Shown here: in pieces, positions 11,240 to 22,600 of the stretch
How the letters are laid out: every line of letters begins with the position of its first letter
How positions within the stretch are numbered: position 1 is the first letter of the stretch
Origin: Orobanche coerulescens
Lineage: Eukaryota; Streptophyta; Magnoliopsida; Lamiales; Orobanchaceae
Length of the DNA stretch: 64,000 nucleotides
Assembly: GCA_033398695.1 (NCBI GenBank)
Contig: CM065802.1
Location: 205,425,096 to 205,489,095, forward strand
Reading direction: 5' to 3'
Translations under genes and position numbers: made by a program
Notes under the pieces: model-generated
The model's database searches: none
What the model saw: the letters and a program-made list of their open reading frames with translations, nothing else
Told to the model about the DNA's origin: nothing

Positions 11240-13645
11240 TTAGGCTTCCGGCTTATTCCCCTCTTTCACGAACGCACTTAAGACTGCAGCAGACTTTTCC
11301 GAGTGTGGCTGGTCAGATGGCGATGATTTCATGTTCACATGCTTGAGAGATGCGACTCTTTCTACATCTTTCTCAGAAGTCGGACCATTTGAAAATGAGT
11401 CTTTCGACCGACGATGTCTTCGGTGTTTCTCTTTTGCATCGGCCTCCACACTTTCACTTTTTGAGCTTTTATCAAAACCTCCCGGCCATGAAAAGGATTT
11501 GAATACTTGGAACGTAACATGCTCGTCTTGGACCCGCAGAGTTAATTCTCCTTTTTCCACGTCTATAAGAGTCCTGCCGATCGCTAAAAATGGTCGTCCC
11601 AAGATAATCGGGATATCTTCGTCTTCCTCCATGTCGAGAACAATAAAATCCACTGGGAAGATAAATTTATCCACTTTTACTAGCACGTCCTCAATCACTC
11701 CCCTCGGATACTTAATGGATCGATCTGCTAATTGCAAGGAGACCATCGTCGGCTTTGCTTCTCCAATTCCCAGCTTTTTGAAAATAGACAGAGGCATGAG
11801 GTTAATACTAGCACCGAGATCGCACAATGCCTTATTAAAAGAAAGATTCCCCATGGTGCACGGTATGTTGAAACTTCCCGGATCTTTCAATTTTGGTGGA
11901 AGCTTCTTTTGAAGAATCGCGCTGCATTCCTCCGTCAAGGCGACTATTTCAAACTCCTCGAGTTTTCTTTTCTTTGACAATATCTATTTCATAAATTTAA
12001 CGTAGCTTGGCATTTGTTCCAACGCGTCGGCAAATGGAATGTTAATATGAAGCTTTTTGAACACGTCAAGGAACTTAGAGAATTGTTTGTCCGCCTTTTC
12101 TCATTGTAATCTCTCGTGGAAACGGACGGGGCACATATGCCTTCGGGTTATCCGGAAACATTATCGAAGGTCTCCAATCTTGAGATTCCTCCGTCGCTAA
12201 ATTTTTCCTCTCCTCAATTTCACTCCTCTTTTCACACCTCTCGGGCTGGTCACATACCTCCTTCCCGTTTCTCAAACTGATTGCATTTAGACTCTCTCTA
12301 GGATTTGTCTCGGCCAGACTGGCAATGCTCCGGCGGGTCACAATACATTAGCGATTTGGCCCAGCTGGACTTCCAAGTTGCGAATGGAGGCGGAATGATT
12401 CTGCAATGTCGCTTCAGTACGGGTCATGAATTGACTCGTATTCGCTGCCAATTTCGAGATTGCTTCCTCGAGAGAAACTTTTGGAGCGGGAGGGGTCTAC
12501 TGTTGGTTCTGAGCGAACGGGGGCTGGTTTGAGTTCTGTCCATTTCTCCACGAAAAGTTGGGATGATTACGCCACCCCGGATTATACGTGTTGGAGTACG
12601 GATTATTTTGCCGGTTTCCGTTTCCTACAAACTGAGCTTGTTCAATTTGGGGCTGCTCGAACGGATTTCCGACTTGACACTCCGCGCTTGGGTGGAATCC
12701 GTTACACCAATTGCATGTCTCAATGGTAACGGGGGAAGGTGCATGCGAAAATGCTTGGAGTTGCTGCGTTAATGCTGCGACTTGGGCTGACAATGTAGAT
12801 ATCGGGTCATTACTCGAAATTTCCAAAACTCGCTTCGGCGTTACTCTTTCAGATGGCCATTGATATGCATTTGCGGCCATAGCTTCCAACAACGAGTGTG
12901 CTTCGGCCATAGTCTTTCCCATCAAAGCTCCACCGGCGGCTGCATCCACGAGAGTGCGTGTAGAGGCACTCAATCCATTGTAAAACGTCTGAATTTGAAG
13001 CCAGTCTGGAAGGCCGTGATGTGGGCATCTCCGTAACAAATCTTTGTATCGCTCCCACGCCTCGTGGAGCGATTCCATATCATACTGACCGAAAGTGGTG
13101 ATCTCGTTTCTCAATCTCGCCGGCTTAGAAGGTGGGAAGAATTTGGCAAGAAAGGCTTGCGCTAACTCTGCCCATGTTGTGATCGACCCCGGTGGTAAGG
13201 AATTTAGCCAAAATTTCGCTTTATCCCTCAAAGAAAAAGGGAAAAGACGTAATCGGATAGCATCGTCGGTGACACCATTGTTCTTGAACGTGTCACAAAT
13301 TTCGAGAAAAGAAGCAATATGTGCGTTGGGGTCGTCATTCGGCAATCCACAGAATTGGCTCGCCTGCACCATCTGAATGATCGCAGGCTTGATCTCGAAA
13401 TTGTTGGCTTGGATAGTGGGACGCCGAATCCCCGAAAAGTTTGCGTTGATCTGCGGCATGGCATAGTCTCTAAGAGCTAGTGCCGGTTGAACTTGCTGCA
13501 CATGGTTATCTCCTCCTTGAATTTCGATATTCTCGGCCATGATCACCGTCATCTGTAACTCTCGTTTCTCCTTCTTCTTTCTCCTAAGATTGCGCTCGAG
13601 TTCGGTATTCAAAGGTAGTAGGCCTTTGTTACCGAGTTTTCTCAT
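11240..13645 (-). pseudogene. Athila gag-protease, broken
   Basis: The gag frame runs from ATG 13645 to TAG at 12497 (382 residues) and contains the retrotransposon gag core (about residues 90-230: FLEICDTFKNNG, RLRLFPFSLRDKAKFWLNSL, FLAKFFPPSK). The TAG replaces an expected Gln codon, and the frame continues beyond it with Athila-type gag sequence (ASIRNLEVQLGQIA). It then shifts frame near 12340 and stops again at 12075 and near 11980. The last frame (11980-11240) is the aspartic protease, with CDLGASINLMP as active-site region and IILGRPFLA as the second conserved segment. gag would form the particle and the protease would mature it. At least three lesions mean no full product can be made from this copy as written. 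Confidence 0.88.
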
Positions 13646-13773
13646 GCACTACGCGAAAGATCCTGAAAGGAAAAACAATTAAAATAAATAAAATTAAATA
13701 CACAAAAACAAGTAAATACAAACGTTCAAACTAAGACTAGAAATACTGAAATCGATATTAGCAAAATTTCAGT

Positions 13774-13790
13774 CCCCGGCAATGGCGCCA
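13774..13790 (-). other. Athila primer binding site
   Basis: On the minus strand TGGCGCCATTGCCGGGG follows the LTR after six bases. This is the tRNA-Asp-type site used by Athila elements, with one difference from the usual form I know. Confidence 0.85.
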
Positions 13791-13796
13791 AAAACT

Positions 13797-15123
13797 TGTT
13801 GCGATTTTCGTTGAACGCAAGTGTACGTTATCGTATACAAGTAATAAAGTGATGAGTGAGTATCGTTCCCACGAGGACTGAATCACTAACTACCGATTTT
13901 TATGTATTCTAGTTTTATTCGAACAATCGAATTTTGGGTTTTGCAATTAATTACTAAGAGAATTATTAAAAGACTAAATAGTAAAAACGATCGCTTGAAG
14001 AAATAAAATCAAATGATGAATAAGTCTAGGATTCTGAATCCACCTCGGTTTATCCGAATTTACTCTCGATTATCTGAAGTTAATAATTTTCCAAATTTAT
14101 TGAAGGCGGAGATTGCTAATATATTCTACCGCCTCTCCCGAGGTCACTAGATTTTTCTAAAGGCGAATAACGCACTCTATCCCTAGGTGAATTAATTCGT
14201 CAATAGGCAAAAAGCATAAAATCTCCAAAAGGCCACGTAGTTCCTATGAGTATATTCCTATCTCACAGAATAAAACAGTCCTCACCAATAGTTCCTCACC
14301 AATTCTCCTCTCCCGATTCGAATTGAATGATTAAAATAATACAACTATTGGCCAGATAATTGAAAGCATTAAACACGATTGGGAAAACTCAACAAAAAGG
14401 TAATTAATTAGATAATCTCAAGCAAATCCGTCAAAACATAGGTTTCATCAAAATCCTAGATTAGGGTTTTAGCCTGACATGCTAATAAATGAAAATACAG
14501 AATAAATAAATAGAAGCATGAAAACCAAACGCAGATGAAGCTCGGATTCCTCCGTTCTTCTGGCTTCCGCCCTCTGCTCTTGAAGTCTTCTGCTTATCTT
14601 CCTCTTCTGCCGTCTCCCCTCTGATTCCAAGATTTTCCCCGATCAAAAGATCAAAAGATCATTAATTAGGGTCTTAAACCCTTATTTATAACTTTGCACA
14701 GTCTCCAAATCGCGTCCGTGTGAGTAGGTCGAGAACTGGCTTCGAAACGGCCCAAATCCGCGCGGAGCATACAAAAACCGCCTAGTGTGCCGCGGCTCAC
14801 TAAATCTGTGTCGCGGCACATGGTCTTCAGCTGGAAGCCTGGGCGCCATTTAATTCATCTGTGCTGCGGCTCACCTGGACTGTGCCGCGGCACAGTTTAC
14901 TATGTGCTTGCTGGTTGCCTTCCTGTGCCGCGGCCCACTTGCCTTGTGCCGCGGCTCACAGCCAAAATTTGCCGTTTTCGCCCGTTTCGCCTCGTTTTAG
15001 CTTCCGGACTCCAATCACCTGACAAACACATAAAATTAAGGCATTAAAAGCTCATTTAAGCAAATTCACTCTCCAAAATAGTACAAAATAATGGGAAATA
15101 AGCGTATAAAAATACGCCTAACA
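13797..15123 (-). repeat. Athila 5' LTR
   Basis: 1327 bp, plus strand TGTTGCG...CTAACA. On the minus strand the promoter is CAAAGTTATAAATAAGGG (TATA at 14680-14692), with U3 above it and R/U5 below. Six CCGCGG-type palindromes lie at 14786-14960, directly upstream of TATA. The terminal part holds the CGCAAGTGTACG...TCGTTCCCACGAGG motif (13807-13875) typical of this group. Confidence 0.82.
14680..14960 (-). promoter_or_regulatory. Athila LTR promoter: TATA box plus TGTGCCGCGGCACA array
   Basis: TATAAATA on the minus strand at 14682-14689. Upstream lie six copies of TGTGCCGCGG(C/T)(A/T)CA-like palindromes, one perfect (near 14881-14894) and the others with one or two changes. Regulatory function is inferred from position. 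Confidence 0.65.
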
Positions 15124-17045
15124 TCTACCAAAAGGAACGGAAGGATTCGTAGTATATAGTGATGCGTCGAGACAGGGCCTTGGCTGCGTATTAATGCAGA
15201 AGGGGAAAGTGATTGCCTATGCATCTAGAGAGTTGCGACCTTACGAGGTCAACTACACGACCTACGATTTGTAGTTAGCAGCCGTGGTGTTTTCTTTGAA
15301 GATCTAGCGTCACTATCTGTATAGAGTTACCTGTCAGATTTTTACGGACCACAAGAGCCTAAAGTACATTTTTACTCAGAAGGAGTTGAATATGAGATAG
15401 AGAAGGTGGCTAGAGCTAATCAAAGACTATGATATCGATATCCTTTATCATTCGGGCAAGTCAAATGTGGTTGTCGATGCCTTGACTTGTAAAACAGTAC
15501 AGACATATACTTGCTCGTTTGACTGTTCAAAGAGAATTACAGTTAGAGTTCATGAGGCCGGAGATTGAGACCTGGCTACAGCGCATTCAGGGTCAACTTT
15601 GCACGCTTGAGATTTCATCATCCCTTGACGAGATAATCAGGACAAAACAGGTGACAGACCCATTCCTATCCAAAATCCAGGGAGAAGTAGATCGGGGGAA
15701 AGCCCCTAGATTTGTGATTCATGAGGATGGACTAATACGCTTCAAAAATCGAGTATGTGTACCAGCGGATGAAGAGTTGAGGAACACTATTCTGAAGGAG
15801 GCTCATGCTACCCCATATTCCATCCACCCGGGATCAAACAAAATGTATAAGGATTTGAAGCTATATTATTGGTGGGGTAATATGAAACGGGAAGTTGCAG
15901 GATTTGTTTCGAGGTGTTTGACGTGTCAGCAGGTCAAAATTGAACATCAGCGACCAGCAGGCATGCTGAAACCACTCCTGATTCCCGAGTGGAAGTGGGA
16001 GGACATATCGATCGATTTTATTACTTGCTTGCCGATGAGCCGTCGAGGTATGAATACGATTTGGGTGATTGTGGATCGACTAACCAAATCTTCCCACTTC
16101 TTGGAGATTAAGGATACGTGGGGTCCCGAAAGGTTAGACCAGTTGTTCATTAAAGAGATTGTGAGGCTGTACGGTACCCCCAAGAGTATTGTATCAGATC
16201 GTGACGGACGGTTCGTGTCACATTTCTGGAAGGCAGTTCATCGTGCGATGGGCACATGGTTGAACTTCAGTACGGCATTTCATCCTCAGACCGATGGTCA
16301 GTCTGAGAGGACTATTCAAACTCTGGAGGATATGTTGAGGGCGTGTGCTCTCGATTGGAAGTACGACTGGGAAGCCCAATTACCATTAGTGGAATTCACA
16401 TATAATAACAGTTGGCACGCTTCGATCAAGATGGGACCTTATAGGGCATTGTATGGCCATCGTTGTAGGTCCCCTTTGTGTTGGGACGACTTGTCTGAAT
16501 CCATTGGTACGGAGCCTGATATGTTGTTAGCAGCCCGCGAGAAGATCGCTCTAATTAAGAGTGGTATAGTAACGGCACAGAGCCGCTAAAAGTTGTATGC
16601 AGATAATCGTCGACGACCAATCGAGTTCAATGTTAGTGATCATGTACTGGTAAAAGTGTCCCCGACTCGAGGTGTTTTCCATTTTGGGAAGAGAGGTACG
16701 CTGAGCCCGCGGTATATTGGTCCGTTTGAGATTTTGTAACGTGTAGGCGACCTAGCCTATCATTTGGCGTTACCACCAGTTTTGAGTCGGATTCACAATA
16801 TATTTCATGTATCTCAGTTGAGGAAGTATGTTGCTGACCTGAGCCACATTATTCGATTCGAAGAGGTCGAGATAGCCGATGATCATTCGTATGAAGAACG
16901 TCCTGTGTGGATACTTGAGAGGAGGGTCAAATAGTTGAGGAACAAGACGATTCCCTTATTGAAGATTCAGTGGTCGAGACACGAAATCGAGGAGGCTACG
17001 TGGGAAACTGAGGATAATATGCAAGAGAGATATCCCGAGTTGTGA
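15124..17045 (+). pseudogene. Tekay1 RNase H-integrase-chromodomain, broken
   Basis: RNase H motifs ([26 protein letters not shown]) run to about 15510 with at least three in-frame stops. The integrase ORF 15519-16589 has the HHCC zinc finger (HPGSNKMYK ... CLTCQQVK), the DDE core ([30 protein letters not shown]) and [17 protein letters not shown]. Stops at 16587, 16737 and 16934 interrupt the C-terminal part, which ends in a chromodomain-like segment (IQWSRHEIEEATWE) and a stop at 17043. Most stops are TAG or TAA in place of expected Gln, Arg, Trp or Glu codons, consistent with cytosine deamination in methylated DNA. Integrase inserts the cDNA; the chromodomain-like tail is thought to steer chromoviruses to heterochromatin. 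Confidence 0.88.
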
Positions 17046-17049
17046 CCCC

Positions 17050-17083
17050 TTAGTTTTGGGGACAAAACTCCTTTTAAGGGGGG
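17050..17083 (+). promoter_or_regulatory. Tekay1 inverted repeat and polypurine tract
   Basis: AGTTTTGGGGACAAAACT followed by CCTTTTAAGGGGGGTA and the LTR start. It matches the arrangement in the other Tekay elements and LARDs. Confidence 0.8.
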
Positions 17084-17307
17084 TATGTAATATCCGCCTA
17101 AACTCTCGCCTTTACTATTGTATTCTTCGAATAATTCGAGCATTGTCATACCATATCCGTATTTATTGTAACAAGTATATTGATGAGATATGTTAAATCG
17201 AATTGTTGATCTTTGTCGTTCATACTATAGCTGATTGTTAGATGTTATTTGGAGAATTTCATTTTTTGACTTGTTTTTGCCCTTAGCATACGCTAACATG
17301 TTATCGT

Positions 17308-17650
17308 TACGTACCCTATGTACGTAGCATTACGTACGTAACACTCCTATTTTAACATACGTAATGTGGTGTATCAATCAGTAGCTCGCCTTTCGGTGGG
17401 TGGGACCAGATGTGGGCAGTGGTCGGCGATTCGATCGTGACAGCATAGTCAACGACCATTACGTACGTAATGGCTATGCATTAGTGTACGTGATGTACGA
17501 GAGCCTTACGTACGTTAATTTTGACACGTACGTAATAGCATATGTGTTTTGAGTCAGTAGCATATGGGAATTCGTTACGTACGTAATGCCCGTAGAATAA
17601 CGTACGTAATGTTCTTAACGTACGTTAAGTGTTAGCTATAGCGTACGTAA
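17308..17650. promoter_or_regulatory. Array of ACGTACGT palindromes in Tekay1 U3
   Basis: About eight copies of TTACGTACGTAA or TAACGTACGTTA and one-base variants within 340 bp, ending 14 bp before the TATA box. Confidence 0.75.
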
Positions 17651-17663
17651 TGCTTAATACGAG

Positions 17664-17672
17664 TTATAAAGG
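17664..17672 (+). promoter_or_regulatory. TATA box of Tekay1 LTR
   Basis: TTATAAAGG directly downstream of the palindrome array. Confidence 0.65.
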
Positions 17673-19620
17673 TATGGCCTGCCTTTCATTTTTCTGCAGG
17701 ATCCAACTCAACCCCTCCCTCTGAAAACCGACTCCCCACCTTGTTAAATCGATTTCTACCCCATCCATCCTGTGTTGGAGCTTCGTCACTTGGATTGTGG
17801 CTTGGAGATTAGGAGATTGAAGTGTGTTCTTGGAGTCTTGGTGTTGTTCTTTATTTCTGAGGTTGGTTTTCTTTAACTCGTATTGAATCCATGCCTGTAA
17901 TGATATTAGTATTAAACACTTCGTATAATGTTAGATTAATCTAGTATAAACATGATAGTTATTAGAATCATGATCAAACTAAGTGAAGAACAAAATGAGG
18001 TTATCACTTCTTAAATGGTTGATGGTTTTCATAACATAGTTGTGGTTAATTTTGTTGGATAAAAACCTAATTATTAACATGGCAATAGGAAGCTAATTCC
18101 GATCTTGACACTTAGAACTTGTAAAGTAAGAATTCCTTGATGCTTAGAAGTGTTAGATTCTAATCATGTCTTGAATGTTTAGTTAATCCTTGAGAGATAA
18201 CATGGGACTATGTATTGGCCTTATGTACTTGATACATTCGTGATGAATTTGATAAGTCGATGAAATGGATTGTCTAAACGTTATGTTAACATCCTGTAAA
18301 TGATTATTACAAGATTGAATGATGTTTTGTTTAGAGTTCCTAACATCCTAAATGATATAGCAAAGTTGGTAAAATCGGTTTAGGAGACGTAAATATGGAT
18401 GAACCTAAATAACTTGGTAAAATCGGTTTTTAAAGACGAACTTGGTGTATCATAATTCGTTAGTGAAAATATGGGATCTTCATTGGAATTGGAAGAATCA
18501 CTCGAATGATATTTCGGATGTCGTTTCTTAGAAATTGATATCATTATTGCATGAATGTGTTGTTTAATGAGTTACGTTTCGTTCAAGGTTGCTTGTTCGA
18601 GTGAGTATTAGTCATCGAGGATTCTGACCGTTCATTCATTTGAAGAAGGGCTATTCTTCTACGGAATTGAGGCAAGTTATCTTGCTTGGTTATAATGATG
18701 ATTGAATTCTTGTGAATATTATGCGCTTTGTGTATATGTAATATTCTATGAATCATGGTTCATGATATGGTGATGCCTTTGATACCGTTGGTCTCGTTGA
18801 GATTTGTTGTCACTTCGGTGAGTTGTTCGATTCTTTGATAAATGTGTAATTTTTTGAGTTTCGTTGTCATGTTACACCTTGACATCTCTGGAGTCATATC
18901 TGCGTGCTGATTGGTTATGTGTAGGATTTTAAGCCGGGCACTTGATGGTCATACATGGATGTTTCCGTATTAGACTGTGCATACGAGACGTAGTTCGTGA
19001 GGCTAATTAGGTACATCGTCCCACGTATATTCTGGATTCCGTATACGGGGTGGACATATGCACGGACACATTTCCGGATCGGGCGTATTTTGACGACCGT
19101 CTTGAGCCATGTTAATTAGTCGTTCGTATGATTTGGATATGTTTGACAGTTGAGACTGACTGTTTATACGCCTGAAGGGTATATTCAGTAGTCGGTTGTT
19201 TCTTTGAGATCCGTATGTATATGAATTGCATAATGCCATGAGAATTATTATCATGTATAGCTGACCCTGTGGTTTGGGCGAAATACTTGTATTTCAGGAT
19301 GAGGAAAGGGCAAGGCGCAGGAAGAGCACGATGGCGGCGAAGGGTATTGAAGGGTGCTAGTTCAGGGGGGCCTGAGTGTTTTGATGATCGGTTATGTCTT
19401 ACTGTGATTTTTACTCCAAATCGGGGTTATGATTAATATTGGATCCTGTGTACTGTTGTATGAGTTGATGTATATGATTTATACTCCAAATCGGGGTTAT
19501 GATTAATATTGTGGTTTGGTACCATGTTTATGGGATGTTAAGGTACATGTCGTGATATCACCTGGTTGGTCCCGGTGGGGTCCACAGCACTGTAATAGCC
19601 GCCGTTTTCGGGGTGTTACA

Positions 19621-22345
19621 TTCTTTTCCTGACCAGGCGCAATAAAACCTTCAGGTTGTTCCATAAATTTCCTCTTCTAATTCACCATTCAATAATGCAG
19701 TTTTCACATTCATTTGATGAATCTCGAGATTGTGAAATGCAGCAATAGCAATAAGCACTCGAATGGAAGTTATTCTGGTTACTGGTGAATATGTGTCGAA
19801 GAAATCGTAACCTCTTTCTGTTTAAACCCTTTGCAACCAGTCGGGCCTTAAACTTGTCTATCGACCAGTCATCTTTTTATTTCCTCTTTAGGATCCATTT
19901 ACATCCTAAAGGATTATATCCTGGTGGAAGATCAACCAGTTCCCAAGTATAATTTTGCATGATAGAATTCATTTCACTACAAATAGCTTCTTTCTAAAAA
20001 GGAGCATCACGACTAGCATAAGATTCTGGTATTGTCTTTGGATCGTCATGAACTGCATAAGTCACAAAGTTATGACCAAATGACTTAGCCTTTTGAGCTA
20101 TCTTACTCTGTCTTGGCTCTTCATTTATAGAATGTGAACTACTTGCAATTTCAAGAGTTCTGGAGCTCATCCCAATTCTCTCTTTACAAGGATAAATGTT
20201 TTCAAAAAAATAGCATTTCCAGATTCAATGACAGTTCCTTCATGCATATTAGGAATTGCAGATTTATGGATTAGAAACCAATATGCACTACTATTATATG
20301 CATAAACTATGAATATACAGTAAACTGTCTATGGATCAATTCTTACTTGTTTTGATTCAGGTACTTCAATCTTTGCCAAACACCCCCACACTTTAAGATA
20401 TTTGAAAGAAGGCTTCTGCCCATTCCATAACTCGTACGGAGTTTAATCTTTTCCTTCATGTGGCACTTTATTCAGAATGTGGTTAGATGTAAGAATAGCT
20501 TCCCCCATATGTTCAGTGGCAACCCTGAACTTACTAACAAAGCATTCATCTTTTTTTCAGGGTTCGGTTTTTTCGTTCAGCAACTCCATTTGACTGAGGA
20601 GCATAAGGAGCAGTCGTTTTATGAATTATGCCCGTATCAGCACATAACTGTTCAAACGGTACTATATACTCACCACCTCGGTCACTTGGGACTGCTTTTA
20701 TTTTACAATTCAGTTGATTCTCACCCTCATTTTTATACATTTTAAAGGCCTTGATTGCTTCATCTTTGCTTCTCAAAAGAAACACATAGCAATATCGTGT
20801 GCAATTATCTATGAAAGTGACGAAGTATTTTTTACCTCCTCTAGTTTGCACAAATTTTAAGTCACACACATCATTGTGAATTAATTCTAGACGAGTAGTA
20901 TTCCTTTACACTGAATGAAAAGGCAATTTAGCCATTTTTGCTTCAACACATACTTCACATTTCCTTTTAAGTTCAACATGCATTTTTGGAATCAATTCTA
21001 CATTAATTAGTCTTTTACTCGATTTTAGACCAACATATCCCAATCTAGAATGTCATAAAGCTGAACACTCGAGCAAGTAAACAGAAGAAGGAGCATTATT
21101 GTTATTGCTTTTATTCTTGCCTTCACGGCTTATAGGCATCACATTCATTTTGAATAATTCCCTGTCAAGATACCCTCAATCAAGGAACATTCAAATTTGC
21201 TCATAATAAATTTTCAGACTAAAAAACTAGTCTAAACCCATGACTAACTAGTAGAGAGCCTGAAACTAAATTCCTTCGGATGTCTTGGACATGCAGCACA
21301 TCCTTAAGCAGTAGCTCTTTCCTAGAGGTCAGCTTTAAGACCATGTTCTCCACACCTGCAATTACAGAAGAAGCAGAGTTTGCCATATGCAGTTTCTTAC
21401 CATCACTAACATTGTAGGAAGAGAACATGTCCTTTTTAGAACAAACATGACGAGTAGCCCCAGTATCGACGTACGAGGCGTGGTGATTCTCCACCATATT
21501 AGTTTCAATCACCATACCTTAGACCTCCTCGTCTAGCTCCTCGACCATGGCTGACATCTCCAGATCGGGCATGTCAACATCGCCATGTTCACATTGTTCT
21601 AAAAAACACTAGGCGCTAGGTGTTCGGATTGCTAACGCCTAGCGCCCAGAGGATTATTCGAGGATTAATCAAGGATTAATCGAACTAGGAGGATTTATTT
21701 TTTACTATTATTTTAATCATTTATATATATAAAAAATATATATGTAAAATAATTAAAAATAATTAAAATTTAATCATTTAAATAGATATATACTCGATTA
21801 TATATTAAATTTGAAATATTGATATAGATATCAATGAATTCATAATATCCATAATATCTCAATTTAGGAATTTATAATAATATTAGAACAAAATAAAATA
21901 AAAAAGTATAACCGCCTAGGCATCCGGCTAGTCGCCCACATAGTTAGGAAATTTAAAATACTGATATAGGTATGAAGTAGTCTATAGTATCCATAGTATC
22001 TTAAATTGCCTTCACGGGCCCCCGTCAGCCAGCCTATACGACCGATTAATCACCCAAACGCCCAGTACAAGTGCCTAGGCCATAATCGGAATGGTAGAGG
22101 ACCTTCTAGGGATTAATCAGAGGATTAATCGGACTAGGCGGGGATTTTTAGAACATTGCATGTTCAACCACATTGACAACTCACTTGCCTTTGTTTCGCT
22201 GACCAGTTGAACTTATTGGCAAGCTATAGTCCTTTGCCTTATGTTTTTTGGCTTACCACAGTTCCCTTTGTCCTGAACATGGTTCAATTTTTTCTTTTTG
22301 CTAGAGGACCCATATTGGGATAAACAATCCTGTTTTGATAAAGTG
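19621..22345 (-). pseudogene. Ty1/copia polyprotein remnant, minus strand
   Basis: In minus-strand order: end of gag with a degenerate zinc knuckle (GNCGKPKNIRQRTIAC, about 22260-22190), interruption by a hAT MITE, protease ([12 protein letters not shown] at about 21475), the segment ending [10 protein letters not shown], integrase (CDLKFVQTRGGKKYFVTFID, KAVPSDRGGEYI, APQSNGVAERKNRTLKK at 20869-20546) and the start of RT. RT breaks off at 19621, where Tekay1 inserted, after a segment ending MEQPEGFIAPGQE. Many stops and shifts lie between these pieces, so the copy is old. The outer end near 22345 is not sharply defined and I find no 5' LTR for it. Confidence 0.8.
21592..22158. mobile_element. 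hAT-type MITE, 567 bp
   Basis: Ends are imperfect inverted repeats: CATTGTTCTAAAAAAC on the left and CAATGTTCTAAAAATC read inward from the right. The element is flanked by the exact 8-bp duplication CATGTTCA (21584-21591 and 22159-22166). Length, 8-bp TSD and CA..TG ends fit a non-autonomous hAT transposon. The interior has repeated GATTAATC motifs near both ends and no coding capacity. It splits the copia gag from its protease. Confidence 0.88.
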
Positions 22346-22600
22346 TCAACATACACCAAGTAGTCCCAAAAGAAGATCATAAATTGTTGGGATAAAACTT
22401 CTCATGGAAGCTGTTAGAACTTATCATACAGCAAAGAAGTCGAAAGAGTCGTGATACCGCTAAGTATGGAAGCTGTCTGGAACATCCATACAGCCCTTCC
22501 ATACAGCAATCGAAAATCTTATGCAGTCTATCCTATAGAGCCTACAGCTACAGCAAAAGGATATATATTGCATACAACATACAGGTTAAAAGTGCTGAAA
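22346..22600. other. Unassigned junction segment
   Basis: Lies between the minus copia gag and the plus Sirevirus integrase. It contains TGTTGGGATAAAAC at about 22387, which looks like a copia LTR start after a purine-rich stretch, but no matching end. It is too degraded to assign. Confidence 0.4.

Larger units (their letters stand above)
1..15123 (-). mobile_element. Athila-lineage Ty3/gypsy retrotransposon, 3' part outside window, split by LARD1
   Basis: Read on the minus strand the order is 5' LTR (13797-15123), primer binding site, gag, protease, an internal promoter-like region, then an accessory ORF that runs to the left edge. The tRNA-Asp-type primer site, the gag sequence and the protease with CDLGAS in place of DTGA identify the Athila group. 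No reverse transcriptase, RNase H or integrase is seen between protease and accessory ORF, so this copy looks non-autonomous or internally deleted. Segment 1254-9760 is a later insertion. At its outer end the element sits in the RNase H of Tekay1 (from 15124). The 3' LTR would lie left of the window, so its TSD cannot be checked. Confidence 0.82.
15124..19620 (+). mobile_element. Tekay1: Tekay-like chromovirus, 3' part
   Basis: Begins inside RNase H, where the Athila element inserted, and runs through integrase, chromodomain-like tail, polypurine tract and 3' LTR. Its 3' end lies in the RT region of a minus-strand copia (from 19621). The 5' half would be left of the window. Confidence 0.88.
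17084..19620 (+). repeat. Tekay1 3' LTR
   Basis: 2537 bp, TGTAATATCCGCC...GGGTGTTACA. U3 has an ACGTACGT palindrome array (17308-17650) immediately before TTATAAAGG (17664-17672). A 35-bp direct repeat (starting with tactccaaatcggggttatg) occurs twice about 72 bp apart near 19410-19515. Confidence 0.88.

Noticed and set aside
11331..11912. Plus-strand ORF of 193 codons opposite the Athila protease
   Set aside because: Shadow of the protease frame, which has clear family motifs on the minus strand.
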